The notes: generated by a model from the sequence alone, not told the origin. A stretch of 64,000 nt of DNA from Bradyrhizobium ottawaense (GCF_002278135.3 NZ_CP029425.2:2580001-2644000); one strand, 5' to 3'; numbered from the stretch's first letter, positions 49,981-59,652 are shown. Program-made: numbers and translations.

Positions 49981-50066
49981 TTGAAGGTGCCTCGTCAGCG
50001 TCTTGAGAGCACGAGGATCGTGGCGGCGCCGGAGGCCGGGCTGCCACGTCCTGGCCAGCAGATCGA

Positions 50067-50582
50067 TCAGGCGGCGTTGGACGCCTTGGCGTTGACGCCC
50101 TTGCGGAGCGCCACCGTGTTCAGCTTGGTGTTGGCGGCCTTCTCTTCGTTCAAATTGGTCGTGAGGAAGCGCACGATGTCGTCGTGGCCGAGCTCCTGCG
50201 CCCAGGCGATCAGCGTGCCGTAGCGGCACATCTCGTAGTGCTCGACGGCCTGCGCGTTGGCCACGATCGCGGCATCGAGCACGGCCTTGTCCTCGATCTC
50301 GCCGGCGGTCGCGTCGGCTTCCTCGATGAGGCCGTCGATGGCGGGGCACTGCGTGCCGCTGGGCTCCTTGTCGAGCTTGGCGAACACCTTGTTGAGCCGT
50401 TCCACCTGCTTGTTGGTCTCGTCCAGATGAGCCTTCAGGCCGGCGACGAGATCCCTGTTGGTCGCCTTGTCGATCATCTTCGGCAGCGCCTTCAGGATCT
50501 GCTGCTCCGCGTAATAGATGTCCTGCAGCCCGTGCAGCAGCAGGTCTTCCATCGATTTGATGTCCTTGGTGAAGAATCCCAT
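50067..50582 (-). CDS. Ferritin-like DUF892 (YciE/YciF) protein
   Basis: A 171-residue four-helix protein from ATG 50582 (AAGGAGGCG upstream). DUF892 signature MEDLLLHGLQDIYYAEQQIL (metal-type Glu and Tyr), KAHLDETNKQVERLNKVFAK, AIVANAQAVEHYEMCRYGTL, LTTNLNEEKAANTKLNTVAL. Members are induced by osmotic and general stress and have a di-metal-like helical core. Downstream of the SDR gene, convergent to it; divergent from two small genes. Confidence 0.92.
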   Translation of the reverse strand: MGFFTKDIKSMEDLLLHGLQDIYYAEQQILKALPKMIDKATNRDLVAGLKAHLDETNKQVERLNKVFAKLDKEPSGTQCPAIDGLIEEADATAGEIEDKAVLDAAIVANAQAVEHYEMCRYGTLIAWAQELGHDDIVRFLTTNLNEEKAANTKLNTVALRKGVNAKASNAA

Positions 50583-50669
50583 AAAAGACGCCTCCTTTTC
50601 ACAATGATGACACTGGAACGCTGCGCGGCCGCAGCTGTTCCATTCCTGTGTGCAGACCAGGAGGGCCGA

Positions 50670-50864
50670 ATGAGCGACGGAATTGATCATCTTGCGGGCT
50701 TGCTCGGCCGCGCGGCGATGGACGTGTGGGGCGACATGCCTCGCGACATCCAGGAAGCACTGTTCGAGACGGCTATGAAGGGGCGCGAGCCCGAGCGCGA
50801 GGAGCTCGCGCGGCTGTTGCACGAGCGGCACCCGCGTACGCTTCATCCGGCCCGGCCGGGATGA
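50670..50864 (+). CDS. Small acidic helical protein, unknown function
   Basis: A 64-residue protein with a strong site (CCAGGAGGGCCGA) before ATG 50670: MSDGIDHLAGLLGRAAMDVW, then a predicted helix PRDIQEALFETAMKGREPER and a His/Arg tail. No family known to me. It overlaps the next small frame by 4 bp (ATGA), so both may be one message divergent from the DUF892 gene. Confidence 0.55.
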   Translation: MSDGIDHLAGLLGRAAMDVWGDMPRDIQEALFETAMKGREPEREELARLLHERHPRTLHPARPG

Positions 50865-51172
50865 TGCAGCGACTGGAACCAACACACGCGCCGCCGATTG
50901 GTAAATTGAGCGACGCGCCGCCGAATGGTCCGCATGAGGCCGCGGGAGGTGCATCGCTCGACGGTTGGAAAATTTGTGAGTCGATCGCCGTGACTGAGAT
51001 GAACATCGGAAAATGGTACGACCCGATCTCGGAACGGTGGATCGCGCCGCGTGAAGCGCGCACCATCGCCGGCTATGGTCAGTCCGGCGCCGATAAGGTG
51101 ACGGAGAGCCACGAGAGACGCGAGGCGCAGCGGATCTGGCAGCTGTTGGTGGATTGCTGCGCAGGTGAGTGA
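50861..51172 (+). CDS. Hypothetical small protein
   Basis: A 103-residue frame beginning ATGATG at 50861, coupled to the preceding small gene. The first ~45 residues are Pro/Gly-rich. The later part is more protein-like, with aromatic and charged residues (MNIGKWYDPISERWIAPREA ... REAQRIWQLLVDCCAGE), so the true start may be at 51000. No family recognised. Confidence 0.4.
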   Translation: MMQRLEPTHAPPIGKLSDAPPNGPHEAAGGASLDGWKICESIAVTEMNIGKWYDPISERWIAPREARTIAGYGQSGADKVTESHERREAQRIWQLLVDCCAGE

Positions 51173-51212
51173 TGCCGTTCCAAATCGGACGCGCCCCGTG
51201 ACCGCGCATTGT

Positions 51213-51228
51213 GTCATCGTGCGATGAC
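51213..51228. repeat. Short inverted repeat with a nearby direct copy
   Basis: GTCATCG-TG-CGATGAC is a 7-bp perfect stem; CGATGACGG recurs at 51241. It lies in the 156-bp gap between convergent genes and may help end transcription. Confidence 0.35.
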
Positions 51229-51328
51229 GGAGTCATGGCGCGATGACGGACCGCGAAGCACTGGCGATTGGAGATGACGGGATCCTCTCGCGTCGTCGAC
51301 GCAGCAAGCAGCGAATCCCTTGGCCGCA

Positions 51329-51679
51329 CTATTGCGCGGCAGCTATGGCGGTCATCTCGAGTTTGACACCCGGACCGAGATCGGCCACGCCGATTGCGGC
51401 GCGAGCCGGCAGATGAACTTCTGCGAAGTGCGATTTCCAGACCGCGTTGAACTCAGCCTTCTCCTTGAGATCTGTCATGTAGATCGTCACCTGCAAGACG
51501 TTGGCTGGGTCGGATCCGAGCGTCTTCAAGAGCTGCGTCAGTTGAGTGAGGACGTCCTTGGCCTGGCCCGACATATCGAGGCTGGTGTCCTCCGGGACGA
51601 TGCCGCCGATGTAAAGCACGCCATTGTGCTCGACCACTTCGTGGAGCAGACCTTCGTACGGCAAATGGCGTTTGATCAT
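51329..51679 (-). CDS. RidA/YjgF family protein
   Basis: A 116-residue protein; ATG 51679 (MIKRHLPYEGLLHEVVEHNG) gives the usual start, although an in-frame ATG at 51733 exists. Family features: GVLYIGGIVPEDTSLDMSGQ, AKDVLTQLTQLLKTLGSDPA, VLQVTIYMTDLKEKAEFNAV, LPARAAIGVADLGPGVKLEM with the conserved Arg of imine/enamine deaminases. Trimeric cytoplasmic enzyme removing reactive enamines. Divergent from the molybdoenzyme gene at 51880. Confidence 0.9.
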   Translation of the reverse strand: MIKRHLPYEGLLHEVVEHNGVLYIGGIVPEDTSLDMSGQAKDVLTQLTQLLKTLGSDPANVLQVTIYMTDLKEKAEFNAVWKSHFAEVHLPARAAIGVADLGPGVKLEMTAIAAAQ

Positions 51680-51879
51680 GAGGTGTCCGTTGTCGCTGTG
51701 AGAGGAGCGGCATATCGCAAATTTTCGGCGCATTGTCCTGTGAATCGCCGCCGCATGGTCTGGCGACGGTTGCCAGCCCGGGCTTGCGCACGACAGCCCG
51801 GCGTTTCTGTCGGCGCTGATCTCGGCGACATCCCGGCTGGGATCGGTATACTGCCGCCACGTACCGGAACAAGGATCAG

Positions 51880-54204
51880 ATGATGGACGATACGATTGGC
51901 TTCCCCGATCCCGGGCTCGACCTGTCGGACGGCTTCAAGCCGCACACCTCGCATTGGGGCGTGTTTTCCGCGCGTCAGGGCGCGGCCGGGCTGGAGGTCA
52001 GGGCCTATGCGGGCGACCCCGATCCGAACGGCATCATCGACAATTTCCCCGGCGCGCTCCGCCATCAGGCGCGCATTTCCCAGCCGGCGATCCGCCGCGG
52101 CTGGCTCGAGCGCGGGCCGGGCCCCGACGATCGCCGCGGCCGCGACGAATTCGTCTCCGTGAGCTGGGAGAAGGCGCTTGACCTCCTCGGCGACGAGCTG
52201 TCGCGCATCCGCGATACGCGCGGGCCTGGCGCCGTGTTCGGCGGCTCCTATGGCTGGTCGAGCGCCGGCCGCTTTCATCACGCCCAGAGCCAGGTGCATC
52301 GCTTCCTCAACATCGCGATGGGCGGCTATGTGCGCTCGGTCAACACCTATTCCTCCGGCGCGTCCTCGGTGCTGCTGCCGCAGATTCTGGCGGGTTACGA
52401 GGACATCACCAAGCGCAATGTCACCTGGGAGCAGATCGCCGAGACCACCGACATCGTGCTGGCCTTCGGCGGCATGGCGCTGAAGAACTCAATGGTGGCC
52501 GGCGGCTCCATCAGCAAGCACGTCGAGCGCGGCGCGATGGCAGCGGCGAGCCGGCGCGGCTGCGACTTCATCCTGGTCAGCCCGCTGCGTGACGATCTGC
52601 CGGTGGAAGCCGGTGCCGAATGGATGAGCTGCGTGCCCGGCACCGATACCGCGCTGATGCTCGGCATCGTTCACACGCTGGTCAGCGAAGGTCTGCACGA
52701 TCAGGCCTTCCTCGATCGTTACACCGAGGGTTGGCCGGTCTTCCTGCGCTACCTCACTGGCGAGAGCGACGGGCAGGCCAAGCATGCCGACTGGGCCGCC
52801 GCGATCTCAGGCGTCGAGGCGGATATGATCCGCAAGCTCGCGCGCCGGCTCGCCGGAAAGCGCGCGCTGATCACCGTCTCGCATTCGCTGCAGCGCGCCG
52901 AGCATGGCGAGCAGCCGGTGTGGATGGGCATGGTGCTGGCGGCGGCGCTCGGCCAGATCGGCCTTCCCGGCGGCGGATACGCCTATTCGCTCGGAGCGAT
53001 CGGCTATTACGGCCGCCGCGTCAACGACGTGCCGGGGCCGACGCTGGGCCAGGGCCGCAACGGCGTCGCCGATTTCATTCCCGTGGCGCGCATCGCCGAC
53101 ATGCTGCTCAAGCCGGGCAGCACCTATCGCTACAATGGCGAGACGCGGACCTATCCGGACATCCGCATGGTCTACTGGGCCGGCGGTAATCCCTTCCATC
53201 ACCACCAGGATATCAACCGCCTGCGCAAGGCTTTTGCGAAACTCGATACGTTCGTCGTGCATGAGCTTGCCTGGACCGCCACCGCCCGGCATGCCGACAT
53301 CGTGCTGCCGTCGACGATGACGCTCGAGCGCGAGGACATCGGCTATTCCACCAACGATCCCTTGATGGTCGCCATGCACCAGATCGCCGAGCCGTTCGGC
53401 CTTGCGCGCGACGATTACGATATCTTCGCCGATCTCGCCGACCGTTTGGGGGCCCGCGAACCCTTCACCGAGGGCCGCACCTCGCGGCAATGGCTGGAGC
53501 ATCTCTACGAGCCGACCCGCGCCTCGCTCGCCAAGCGCGGCCTGGAGGCCCCTCGCTTCGACGAGTTCTGGGCGCGCGGCAGCCTGGTCGTGCCGCAGCA
53601 GCCCGATGACGGCGGCCGGCTGCGCCGCTTCCATGAGGATCCCGTCAATCACGCGCTGCCGACGCCGAGCGGGCGCATCGAGATATTTTCGGCCAAGATC
53701 GCCGGGCACAACGATGCGGATTGTCCGGGACATCCGGTGTGGCTCGACAAGACCGACATGCCCAAGCCAGGGGCGCCGTGCTTCCTCGTCGCCAACCAGC
53801 CGGTGACGCGCCTGCACAGCCAGCTCGATTTCGGCGGGCACTCGCTTGCCGCCAAACATCGCGGCCGCGAGGTCGCGCGGATGAACCCGCGCGATGCGAA
53901 CGCGCGTGGCATCAAGGACGGCGACATCATCCGCCTGTTCAACGATCGCGGTGCGTGCCTCGCCGCGGTCCACGTCACCGACGGCATCGCGCCCGGCGTG
54001 GTGCAGCTTCCGACCGGCGCCTGGTACGATCCGATGGACCCCAAAGACGAGGCGCCGCTCTGCGTTCACGGCAATCCGAACGTGCTCACCCGCGACATCG
54101 GGACCTCGTCGTTCGCGCAAGGCTGCACCGGGCAGCTGACGGTGGTCGAGGTGGAGAAGTTCACCGGCAATCTGCCGCCGATCCGCGCATTCGATCCGGT
54201 GTAG
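51880..54204 (+). CDS. Cytoplasmic DMSO/biotin-sulfoxide-reductase-type molybdoenzyme
   Basis: A 774-residue protein. No Tat signal and no N-terminal Fe-S Cys motif, which separates it from periplasmic TorA/DorA and from formate dehydrogenases. GGSYGWSSAGRFHHAQSQ gives the Tyr124/Trp126 active-site pair. TYSSGASSVLLPQI gives Ser158 as probable Mo ligand, aligned with Ser147 of DMSO reductase. C-terminal pterin domain: LVANQPVTRLHSQLDFGG, MNPRDANARGIKDGDIIRLF, LPTGAWYDP. Probably a BisC-like S- or N-oxide reductase. A TATACT box (51847-51852) could be its -10. An AraC gene converges at its end. Confidence 0.9.
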   Translation: MMDDTIGFPDPGLDLSDGFKPHTSHWGVFSARQGAAGLEVRAYAGDPDPNGIIDNFPGALRHQARISQPAIRRGWLERGPGPDDRRGRDEFVSVSWEKALDLLGDELSRIRDTRGPGAVFGGSYGWSSAGRFHHAQSQVHRFLNIAMGGYVRSVNTYSSGASSVLLPQILAGYEDITKRNVTWEQIAETTDIVLAFGGMALKNSMVAGGSISKHVERGAMAAASRRGCDFILVSPLRDDLPVEAGAEWMSCVPGTDTALMLGIVHTLVSEGLHDQAFLDRYTEGWPVFLRYLTGESDGQAKHADWAAAISGVEADMIRKLARRLAGKRALITVSHSLQRAEHGEQPVWMGMVLAAALGQIGLPGGGYAYSLGAIGYYGRRVNDVPGPTLGQGRNGVADFIPVARIADMLLKPGSTYRYNGETRTYPDIRMVYWAGGNPFHHHQDINRLRKAFAKLDTFVVHELAWTATARHADIVLPSTMTLEREDIGYSTNDPLMVAMHQIAEPFGLARDDYDIFADLADRLGAREPFTEGRTSRQWLEHLYEPTRASLAKRGLEAPRFDEFWARGSLVVPQQPDDGGRLRRFHEDPVNHALPTPSGRIEIFSAKIAGHNDADCPGHPVWLDKTDMPKPGAPCFLVANQPVTRLHSQLDFGGHSLAAKHRGREVARMNPRDANARGIKDGDIIRLFNDRGACLAAVHVTDGIAPGVVQLPTGAWYDPMDPKDEAPLCVHGNPNVLTRDIGTSSFAQGCTGQLTVVEVEKFTGNLPPIRAFDPV

Positions 54205-54228
54205 CCCTCACGTGCGCCCGACGCTGCA

Positions 54229-55215
54229 CTACGCCGCGGCGCTGGCGATCCAGCCGATCTGCGGGGAAGGACGCCGCCGCAGCGGCGCTTCGACCTCGAG
54301 CCGCTCGCCCCTGCTGGCGAGACGCCAGCGTGCCGGTGATTCGCCGCTGATGCGCTTGAACACGGTCGAGAAATGCGCCTGTGTGCTGAAGCCCACGGCA
54401 AGCGCGATCTCCGCCAATGGCCGCTCGGTGGTTGCAAGCAGCGTCTTCGCCTGCTCGGTCCGGTGATTGAGCAGATATTCGCGCGGACGGTAACCGGTCG
54501 CGGCGCGGAATTGTGCCGCGAAATGCATCCGGGACAGGCCGGCGACGTTGGCGAGCTCGGACAGGCTGATGCAGCGGTGGAAATGATCGGCGATATATTG
54601 CTCGACACGCCGCAGCCGCCATTTCGGCAAGGCATTGACCCTGACGCGCGGCAGCTCCATCCGGGTGAGATGCATCGCCAGGGTCTGGCCGATGCACTGC
54701 GTGAAATGCCGGTCTCTGGCATCATTCTGCTCGATCAGCGCCTTGGCAAGCTCGGCGGCGAGCGGATCGCGGAGCAGCACGAGGTCATTGAGCCCGTCGG
54801 CCGCAACGACATGCGCCGGAAGATGATCCGTGGAGATGTGGACGTGCAGGAAGGCGCATGGCGACTGGAACTGCACGCCGAGAGATTTCGACGGAGCGGT
54901 GACATAGAGCGTCCCTGCAGGCATGGTGCCGTCGAAAATGATCTGACGGTCCCGTGTCAGCTTCGCGCGCGTGGTCTTCAGGGCGATGCCGATGAAATAG
55001 CGATCGTCCGGCGTCGTCGTTTCGTGCGACGAGCTGCTCCGCGAGTCCTCCCATCGCGAGATCGTGATGTCCTCGGTCGCGCCGTCCGGAGTGCGATCGA
55101 TCTGACGCCATTGGCTCTCCCGGGCGATCACCTGCGTGGGGCGAATAACCTCGTGATCCCGCGAGCCGGCTGGAAAATCGATCCAGGCATGCGCCGCGTG
55201 CAAATTGTTCGACAT
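54229..55215 (-). CDS. AraC-family transcriptional regulator
   Basis: A 328-residue protein from ATG 55215 (GGAGAGG upstream). The ~215-residue N-terminal sensor region (DDRYFIGIALKTTRAKLTRD, APSKSLGVQFQSPCAFLHVH) is followed by an AraC double HTH: CISLSELANVAGLSRMHFAA, then ERPLAEIALAVGFSTQAHFS, ending FKRISGESPARWR. May regulate the adjacent molybdoenzyme gene, although it is not divergent from it, or the NB-ARC regulator on the other side. Confidence 0.88.
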   Translation of the reverse strand: MSNNLHAAHAWIDFPAGSRDHEVIRPTQVIARESQWRQIDRTPDGATEDITISRWEDSRSSSSHETTTPDDRYFIGIALKTTRAKLTRDRQIIFDGTMPAGTLYVTAPSKSLGVQFQSPCAFLHVHISTDHLPAHVVAADGLNDLVLLRDPLAAELAKALIEQNDARDRHFTQCIGQTLAMHLTRMELPRVRVNALPKWRLRRVEQYIADHFHRCISLSELANVAGLSRMHFAAQFRAATGYRPREYLLNHRTEQAKTLLATTERPLAEIALAVGFSTQAHFSTVFKRISGESPARWRLASRGERLEVEAPLRRRPSPQIGWIASAAA

Positions 55216-55321
55216 CGTTCGTCCTCTCCTGGCTCTGCCGCTGTTTGCTGGTGACCGGCAAACGCGCAAACCCAATGCTTTCCATGCTCGGAGGATAGGC
55301 GTGAGCTGGCCAGGACGCCCG

Positions 55322-55351
55322 TTAGTGGTGATTAGGATCTGTTAGATTTTG
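55322..55351 (+). promoter_or_regulatory. Triple 10-bp TTAG direct repeat (candidate operator)
   Basis: TTAGTGGTGA, TTAGGATCTG and TTAGATTTTG follow one another without gaps, so TTAG occurs at 0, 10 and 20 bp. One helical turn spacing is the layout bound by OmpR/PhoB-type winged-helix dimers. It lies in the 355-bp gap between the AraC gene and the NB-ARC regulator gene, which otherwise shows no gene and a TATAGT box near 55529. Confidence 0.5.
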
Positions 55352-55570
55352 TGCGTGTGCATCGGGTGCGACAGCCCGCCGCAGACGTTTGATTAAGTCC
55401 AATTTGTCGGAGATTTACCCGGCTGCCCTGTTTGAGGGGACCTCACGGAGCATCGCGTGGCGATCGACGTGCCGGTGTGAGATCCACACAGGGCCTTCGC
55501 TGGACCTCGCGTCGGTGCCGGGTATAGTCCCTGCGCGTTTCGAGGAAGCCGCCGTCAAGATGAGCAAGAT

Positions 55571-58453
55571 GTGACCGACCTCTCGGCAGGACATGGCCCC
55601 CGCAGCGGCGGCGCCGGAACGATCCTCGATCTCGATGCCGTCACGTTCGGGCCGTTCTCGCTGCGGTCGCGGCTGCTGGAGAAGGACGGTGTGCCGGTCA
55701 AGCTCGGCAGCCGCGCGACGGATATTCTGCGCCTGCTCGTCAGCCGTGCCGGCGAGGTGGTGCCAAAGAACGAGATTCTCAGCTACGCGTGGTCCGGCCT
55801 CTCGGTCGAGGAGATCTCCTTGCGGGTTCATGTCGCGGAGCTGCGCAAGGCGCTCGGCGACGGCAAGGACGGTGTCCGCTACATCACCAACATCCCGAGC
55901 CGGGGTTATTGCTTCGTCGCGCCGGTGCAGCGTGGCACGCGCGCCGAGCCGCCCGCACTCACGTCGCGGCCGGCCGGAAAGGTGACGCTGTCACCGTCTC
56001 TGCCGCATCGCCTGGACCGGATGGTCGGACGGGACGAAATCGTGGCCGAATTGGCGCCGCGCTTGCTCCGCGATCGTTTCATCACGCTGCGCGGGCCAGG
56101 CGGCATCGGCAAGACCACCATTGCGGTCGCGCTCGCGCATGACCTGTGCGACAGGTTCGAGGGCAAGGTTCATTTCCTCGAATTCGGTCCGCTCAAGGAT
56201 GCCGCATTGGTAGCGAGCACGGTTGCCGCCGCGCTTGGCCTCGTCGTGCATCACAACGATCCGAGTGGCAGCATCGTCAATTTCCTGCGCGGGCGGCGGC
56301 TGCTTCTCGTTCTCGATAGCTGCGAGCACGTCATCGACGCAGTCGCACGTCTCGCGGAAGACATCCACCGCGAGGCGCCCGGCGTCGCCATCCTCGCCAC
56401 CAGCCGCGAGCAGCTGTCGGTGGCTGGCGAGCAGATTTTCGAGCTCGCTCCGCTGCCGGGCCCGCCGCAGGGCGCGCGCCTCAGCGCCGGCGAGGTGCTG
56501 GGTTATCCCGCGGCGCGTCTGTTCGTCGACCGCGCCAGTGCGGCGGGGCATCGCGACGACCTCACGGACGAGGATGCGGAAATCCTGGTGCAGATCTGCC
56601 GCAAGCTCGATGGCATCGCGCTCGCGATCGAACTTGCCGCCGCGCGCGTCGGTCTCTACGGGCTGCGCGAGATGGCGGCGCTGCTCGACAGCCGTCTGCA
56701 GCTCGAATGGCGCGGGCGGCGAACGGCGCCGCCGCGGCAGCAGACGCTCGGTGCCACGCTCGACTGGAGTTTCGGCCTGATCGGCGAGAACGAGCGCATC
56801 GTGTTTCTGCGGCTCGCCGTCTTCGCAGGTCACTTCACCCTGAAGGGCGCCATAGCGGTGGCGGCCGAGGAGGCAACGCCGGAGGATCGCGTCATCGAGG
56901 CGCTGGAGCAGCTCGTGGCCAAGTCGCTGGTGTCCTCGCAGCCGGACGGCGCATCGCGGCGCTATCGCCTGCTGGATGCCACGCGTGCCTATGCCATGCA
57001 GAAGCTGGCGGATGGCGGTGAGGCCAACACTATCGCGCGCCGTCACGCCTGTTACGTTCAACGCACGCTCGAAGCCGGCCTGAGGGCGCAGGGCGGCAGC
57101 GGCCAGGTGTCCCGCTCGCAGGAGCGCGCGGGTCTGCTCGCCGATTCCCGCGCGGCGCTGGCCTGGAGCTACGCCCATGATGACGGCGCCGATTTGCGCG
57201 TGCCGCTTGCCGGCAGTTGCACGGGGCTGTTCGTCGAGCTCAATTTGCTGAACGAGGCGCGCATCTGGTCCGATCGCGCACTCGCGATGCTCGACGACGC
57301 CGATCGTGGCGGCCGATGGGAGCTCGAGCTCCAGTCGACGCTCGGCCACGCCTTCATGTTCACCGAGCGCAACAGCGAGCAGGCGGAAGCGGCGCTCAGG
57401 CGCGGGCTGGAGATCGCGCAGGCGCTCGGCGACCATGCCAACACGTTCAGGCTGCTGTCGCGACTGAACATGTTCTACCGCCGGACCGGCGGCTACCGGC
57501 ATCTGGTGCCGACAGCGCGTCACGCCGAGCGGATCGCGCGCCTGATCGGCGATACCGCGGGCATTGCGGGCAGCAAGGCGCTTCTCGGCGTGTCCTATCA
57601 CCTCGCCGGCGACCAGGCCGAGGCGCAAGCTCATCTCGACGAGGGCATGCGCGACGACGCCGCGCTGCGGGGCACCCAACCGGGACATTTCGCCTATTCG
57701 CGTACGCCGCAAATTCCGCTCGCGCGCGTGTTGTGGCTGCGCGGCTATCCCGATCGCGCGCTCGAATGCGTCCTCCCGCTCGTCGGCGCATCAGCGCCGC
57801 GCGACGTGGTCATGCATTGTATCGCGCTGTGCTGGTCCGCCTCGGTGTTCGGTTGGGTCGGCGACTGGTCCGCCGTCGAGACCATGAGCGCTCGGCTGGC
57901 CACGCATGCGGGCATGCACGGGCTCGTCCCCTACGAAGCCGTTGCGACCGGCTTTCGGGCGCAGACCATGATTGCCCACGGCGAGGCCATTGGCGGCATC
58001 GACCTGTTGCGGAGCGCGCTTCCGCGTCTGCACGCGGATCGCTACGAGCTCTATATGTCGGCGTTCGCCGCGGATCTGTCTTCCGGACTGGTCTCGTTGG
58101 GGCGCTTGGCGGAAGGCGCTCAGGTCCTTCACGAAACCATCGACCGCGTCGAGCAGGAAGGCGGCGCCTTCGACATGCCGGAGCTGCTCCGTCTGCGCGG
58201 AGAGCTCGAGGCGCAGAGCGGAAAGCTCGACGCGGCCGAGGCTAGCCTTGTTGCGTCGGCAGAGCTCGCCGAGCAACAGGGCGCGCTGTCCTGGCGGCTG
58301 CGCACCGAGATGTCGCTGGCGCGGCTACGCGAGCGGCAGGGTGTACGAGATCCGCGCGAACAGCTCGCCAAGACGTACACGCGGTTCTCCGAAGGGTTCG
58401 AGACCGCCGATCTCAAGGCCGCACGGCTCATGCTGAATCCGCCTTCCCCCTGA
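55571..58453 (+). CDS. Winged-helix / NB-ARC ATPase / TPR regulator, copy 1
   Basis: A 960-residue protein from GTG 55571. An OmpR/CadC-type winged helix lies at ~25-115 (FGPFSLRSRLLEKDGVPVKL; RYITNIPSRGYCFVAPV). The NB-ARC/STAND ATPase is at ~150-480: P-loop LRGPGGIGKTTIAVALAH (~173-190), Walker B RLLLVLDSCEHV, sensor AILATSREQL, GLPL-like LDGIALAIELAAARVG. A helical TPR-like region runs ~500-960. Such proteins sense a ligand through the repeats and switch on transcription when ATP-bound. No membrane helix. Its paralogue at 60.5-63.3 kb points the other way; the genes between are probable targets. Confidence 0.9.
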   Translation: MTDLSAGHGPRSGGAGTILDLDAVTFGPFSLRSRLLEKDGVPVKLGSRATDILRLLVSRAGEVVPKNEILSYAWSGLSVEEISLRVHVAELRKALGDGKDGVRYITNIPSRGYCFVAPVQRGTRAEPPALTSRPAGKVTLSPSLPHRLDRMVGRDEIVAELAPRLLRDRFITLRGPGGIGKTTIAVALAHDLCDRFEGKVHFLEFGPLKDAALVASTVAAALGLVVHHNDPSGSIVNFLRGRRLLLVLDSCEHVIDAVARLAEDIHREAPGVAILATSREQLSVAGEQIFELAPLPGPPQGARLSAGEVLGYPAARLFVDRASAAGHRDDLTDEDAEILVQICRKLDGIALAIELAAARVGLYGLREMAALLDSRLQLEWRGRRTAPPRQQTLGATLDWSFGLIGENERIVFLRLAVFAGHFTLKGAIAVAAEEATPEDRVIEALEQLVAKSLVSSQPDGASRRYRLLDATRAYAMQKLADGGEANTIARRHACYVQRTLEAGLRAQGGSGQVSRSQERAGLLADSRAALAWSYAHDDGADLRVPLAGSCTGLFVELNLLNEARIWSDRALAMLDDADRGGRWELELQSTLGHAFMFTERNSEQAEAALRRGLEIAQALGDHANTFRLLSRLNMFYRRTGGYRHLVPTARHAERIARLIGDTAGIAGSKALLGVSYHLAGDQAEAQAHLDEGMRDDAALRGTQPGHFAYSRTPQIPLARVLWLRGYPDRALECVLPLVGASAPRDVVMHCIALCWSASVFGWVGDWSAVETMSARLATHAGMHGLVPYEAVATGFRAQTMIAHGEAIGGIDLLRSALPRLHADRYELYMSAFAADLSSGLVSLGRLAEGAQVLHETIDRVEQEGGAFDMPELLRLRGELEAQSGKLDAAEASLVASAELAEQQGALSWRLRTEMSLARLRERQGVRDPREQLAKTYTRFSEGFETADLKAARLMLNPPSP

Positions 58454-58505
58454 TCAAGCCGAACAGCGGCGGCGCCTCCGTAGCGATCCGCCCCGCGGGT
58501 TGCTG

Positions 58506-59462
58506 TCAGCCCTTGTGCCCGTCCAGTCGCGCAAGGAAGCCGCGAACGAGCGCAGCGATTTCGTCGGTGGCTTCATCCAGCGCGAAATGGCCCGCTTCCA
58601 GGATGTGAACCTGCGCATCCGGAACGTCGTCGCGATAGGCCGACGCGCCGGCGACCGCGAAGGACGGATCGTATTTGCCCCAGACCACCAGCGTTGGCGG
58701 CCGGGTCTTGCGCAACCATTCCTGCCATTCCGGATAGGAGGCGACGTTGGTCCGGTAATCCAGGAACAGCGTGGTCTGGATCTCGGCCTGTCCCGGACGG
58801 GTCAGGAAGGCGTATTCGTCGGTCCAGCTATCGGGGTCGTAGCGTTCGGGGTGCGGGCTGGAGCCGAGATGCCGCTGGCGCGTTGCCGCCAGCGAGGTGA
58901 AATTGGCCTTGAGCGCCTCGAGCTCGTGGGCCGGATCGGCCCAATATCTGCGACGCGCCTCCCAGAGCGGGCTCAAGCCCTGCTCGTGCGACACGGCATT
59001 CTGGATGATGATCCCGCGGACACGTTCGGGATGCGCCAGCGCCATGCGGAAGCCGACCGGGCCGCCATAGTCCTGCATGAACAGGACGTAGTTGCCAAGA
59101 CCGAGCTTCACCGTAAGCTCGTTCATCACGCCGGCGATGTTGTCGAACGTATAGGTGAAATCGGACGGCGGCGGCGCGCTGCTGTTGCCGAAGCCGGGAT
59201 AGTCCGGTGCGATCACGTGATATTTGTCGGCGAGCAGCGGCAGCAGGGGCTCCCACATCCGCGACGAGGACGGAAAGCCGTGCAGCAGCAGCACGGTCGG
59301 GGCGTCGGCTGGCCCAGCTTCGCGGTAGAATATCTTGAGGTCACGAACATCGACGCTGTGATAGCTGATCGAGCGCCGGCTCGAGCGCAATTCCTGCGCT
59401 GAGGCTTGCACGACGGCGCAGGCCATTGCGGCCGAGAGGGCGAGTGTGGCTGGAATGCTCAT
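58506..59462 (-). CDS. Exported alpha/beta hydrolase, epoxide-hydrolase/haloalkane-dehalogenase-like
   Basis: A 318-residue protein from ATG 59462 with signal peptide MSIPATLALSAAMACAVVQA (cleavage near ASAQ). HGFPSSSRMW gives the oxyanion HG motif. The nucleophile elbow VLFMQDYGGPVGF has Asp, not Ser, as in epoxide hydrolases and dehalogenases. Later WGKYDPSF (acid) and EAGHFALDE (His). A longer in-frame start at 59579 would bury the signal. It stands alone between the two NB-ARC regulators, with a TTAG-repeat site 146 bp upstream. Confidence 0.88.
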   Translation of the reverse strand: MSIPATLALSAAMACAVVQASAQELRSSRRSISYHSVDVRDLKIFYREAGPADAPTVLLLHGFPSSSRMWEPLLPLLADKYHVIAPDYPGFGNSSAPPPSDFTYTFDNIAGVMNELTVKLGLGNYVLFMQDYGGPVGFRMALAHPERVRGIIIQNAVSHEQGLSPLWEARRRYWADPAHELEALKANFTSLAATRQRHLGSSPHPERYDPDSWTDEYAFLTRPGQAEIQTTLFLDYRTNVASYPEWQEWLRKTRPPTLVVWGKYDPSFAVAGASAYRDDVPDAQVHILEAGHFALDEATDEIAALVRGFLARLDGHKG

Positions 59463-59607
59463 GTCATTGCTCTTGCACGTGGCGCGAGGGTTTGCGGAAA
59501 GTGCTGCGACGCATTCCACGCTTGTGGATGCGTCGCCCGGGTTTCGTTCGAGCACGTCGTGCGTTGCTCGCGAACCCAATCTGCGCTCGAGGCGGGCCGT
59601 TGGCTCG

Positions 59608-59627
59608 TTATGTAATGTTAGACGTTG
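59608..59627 (+). promoter_or_regulatory. Double 10-bp TTA(G/T) direct repeat (candidate operator)
   Basis: TTATGTAATG followed directly by TTAGACGTTG, then AGAGCGG. It aligns base by base with the pair at 60421 (which is followed by CGAGCGG). It lies in the upstream region of the alpha/beta hydrolase gene, ~150 bp from the start. Confidence 0.5.
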
Positions 59628-59652
59628 AGAGCGGCGATATCAGGTGTCGCCG

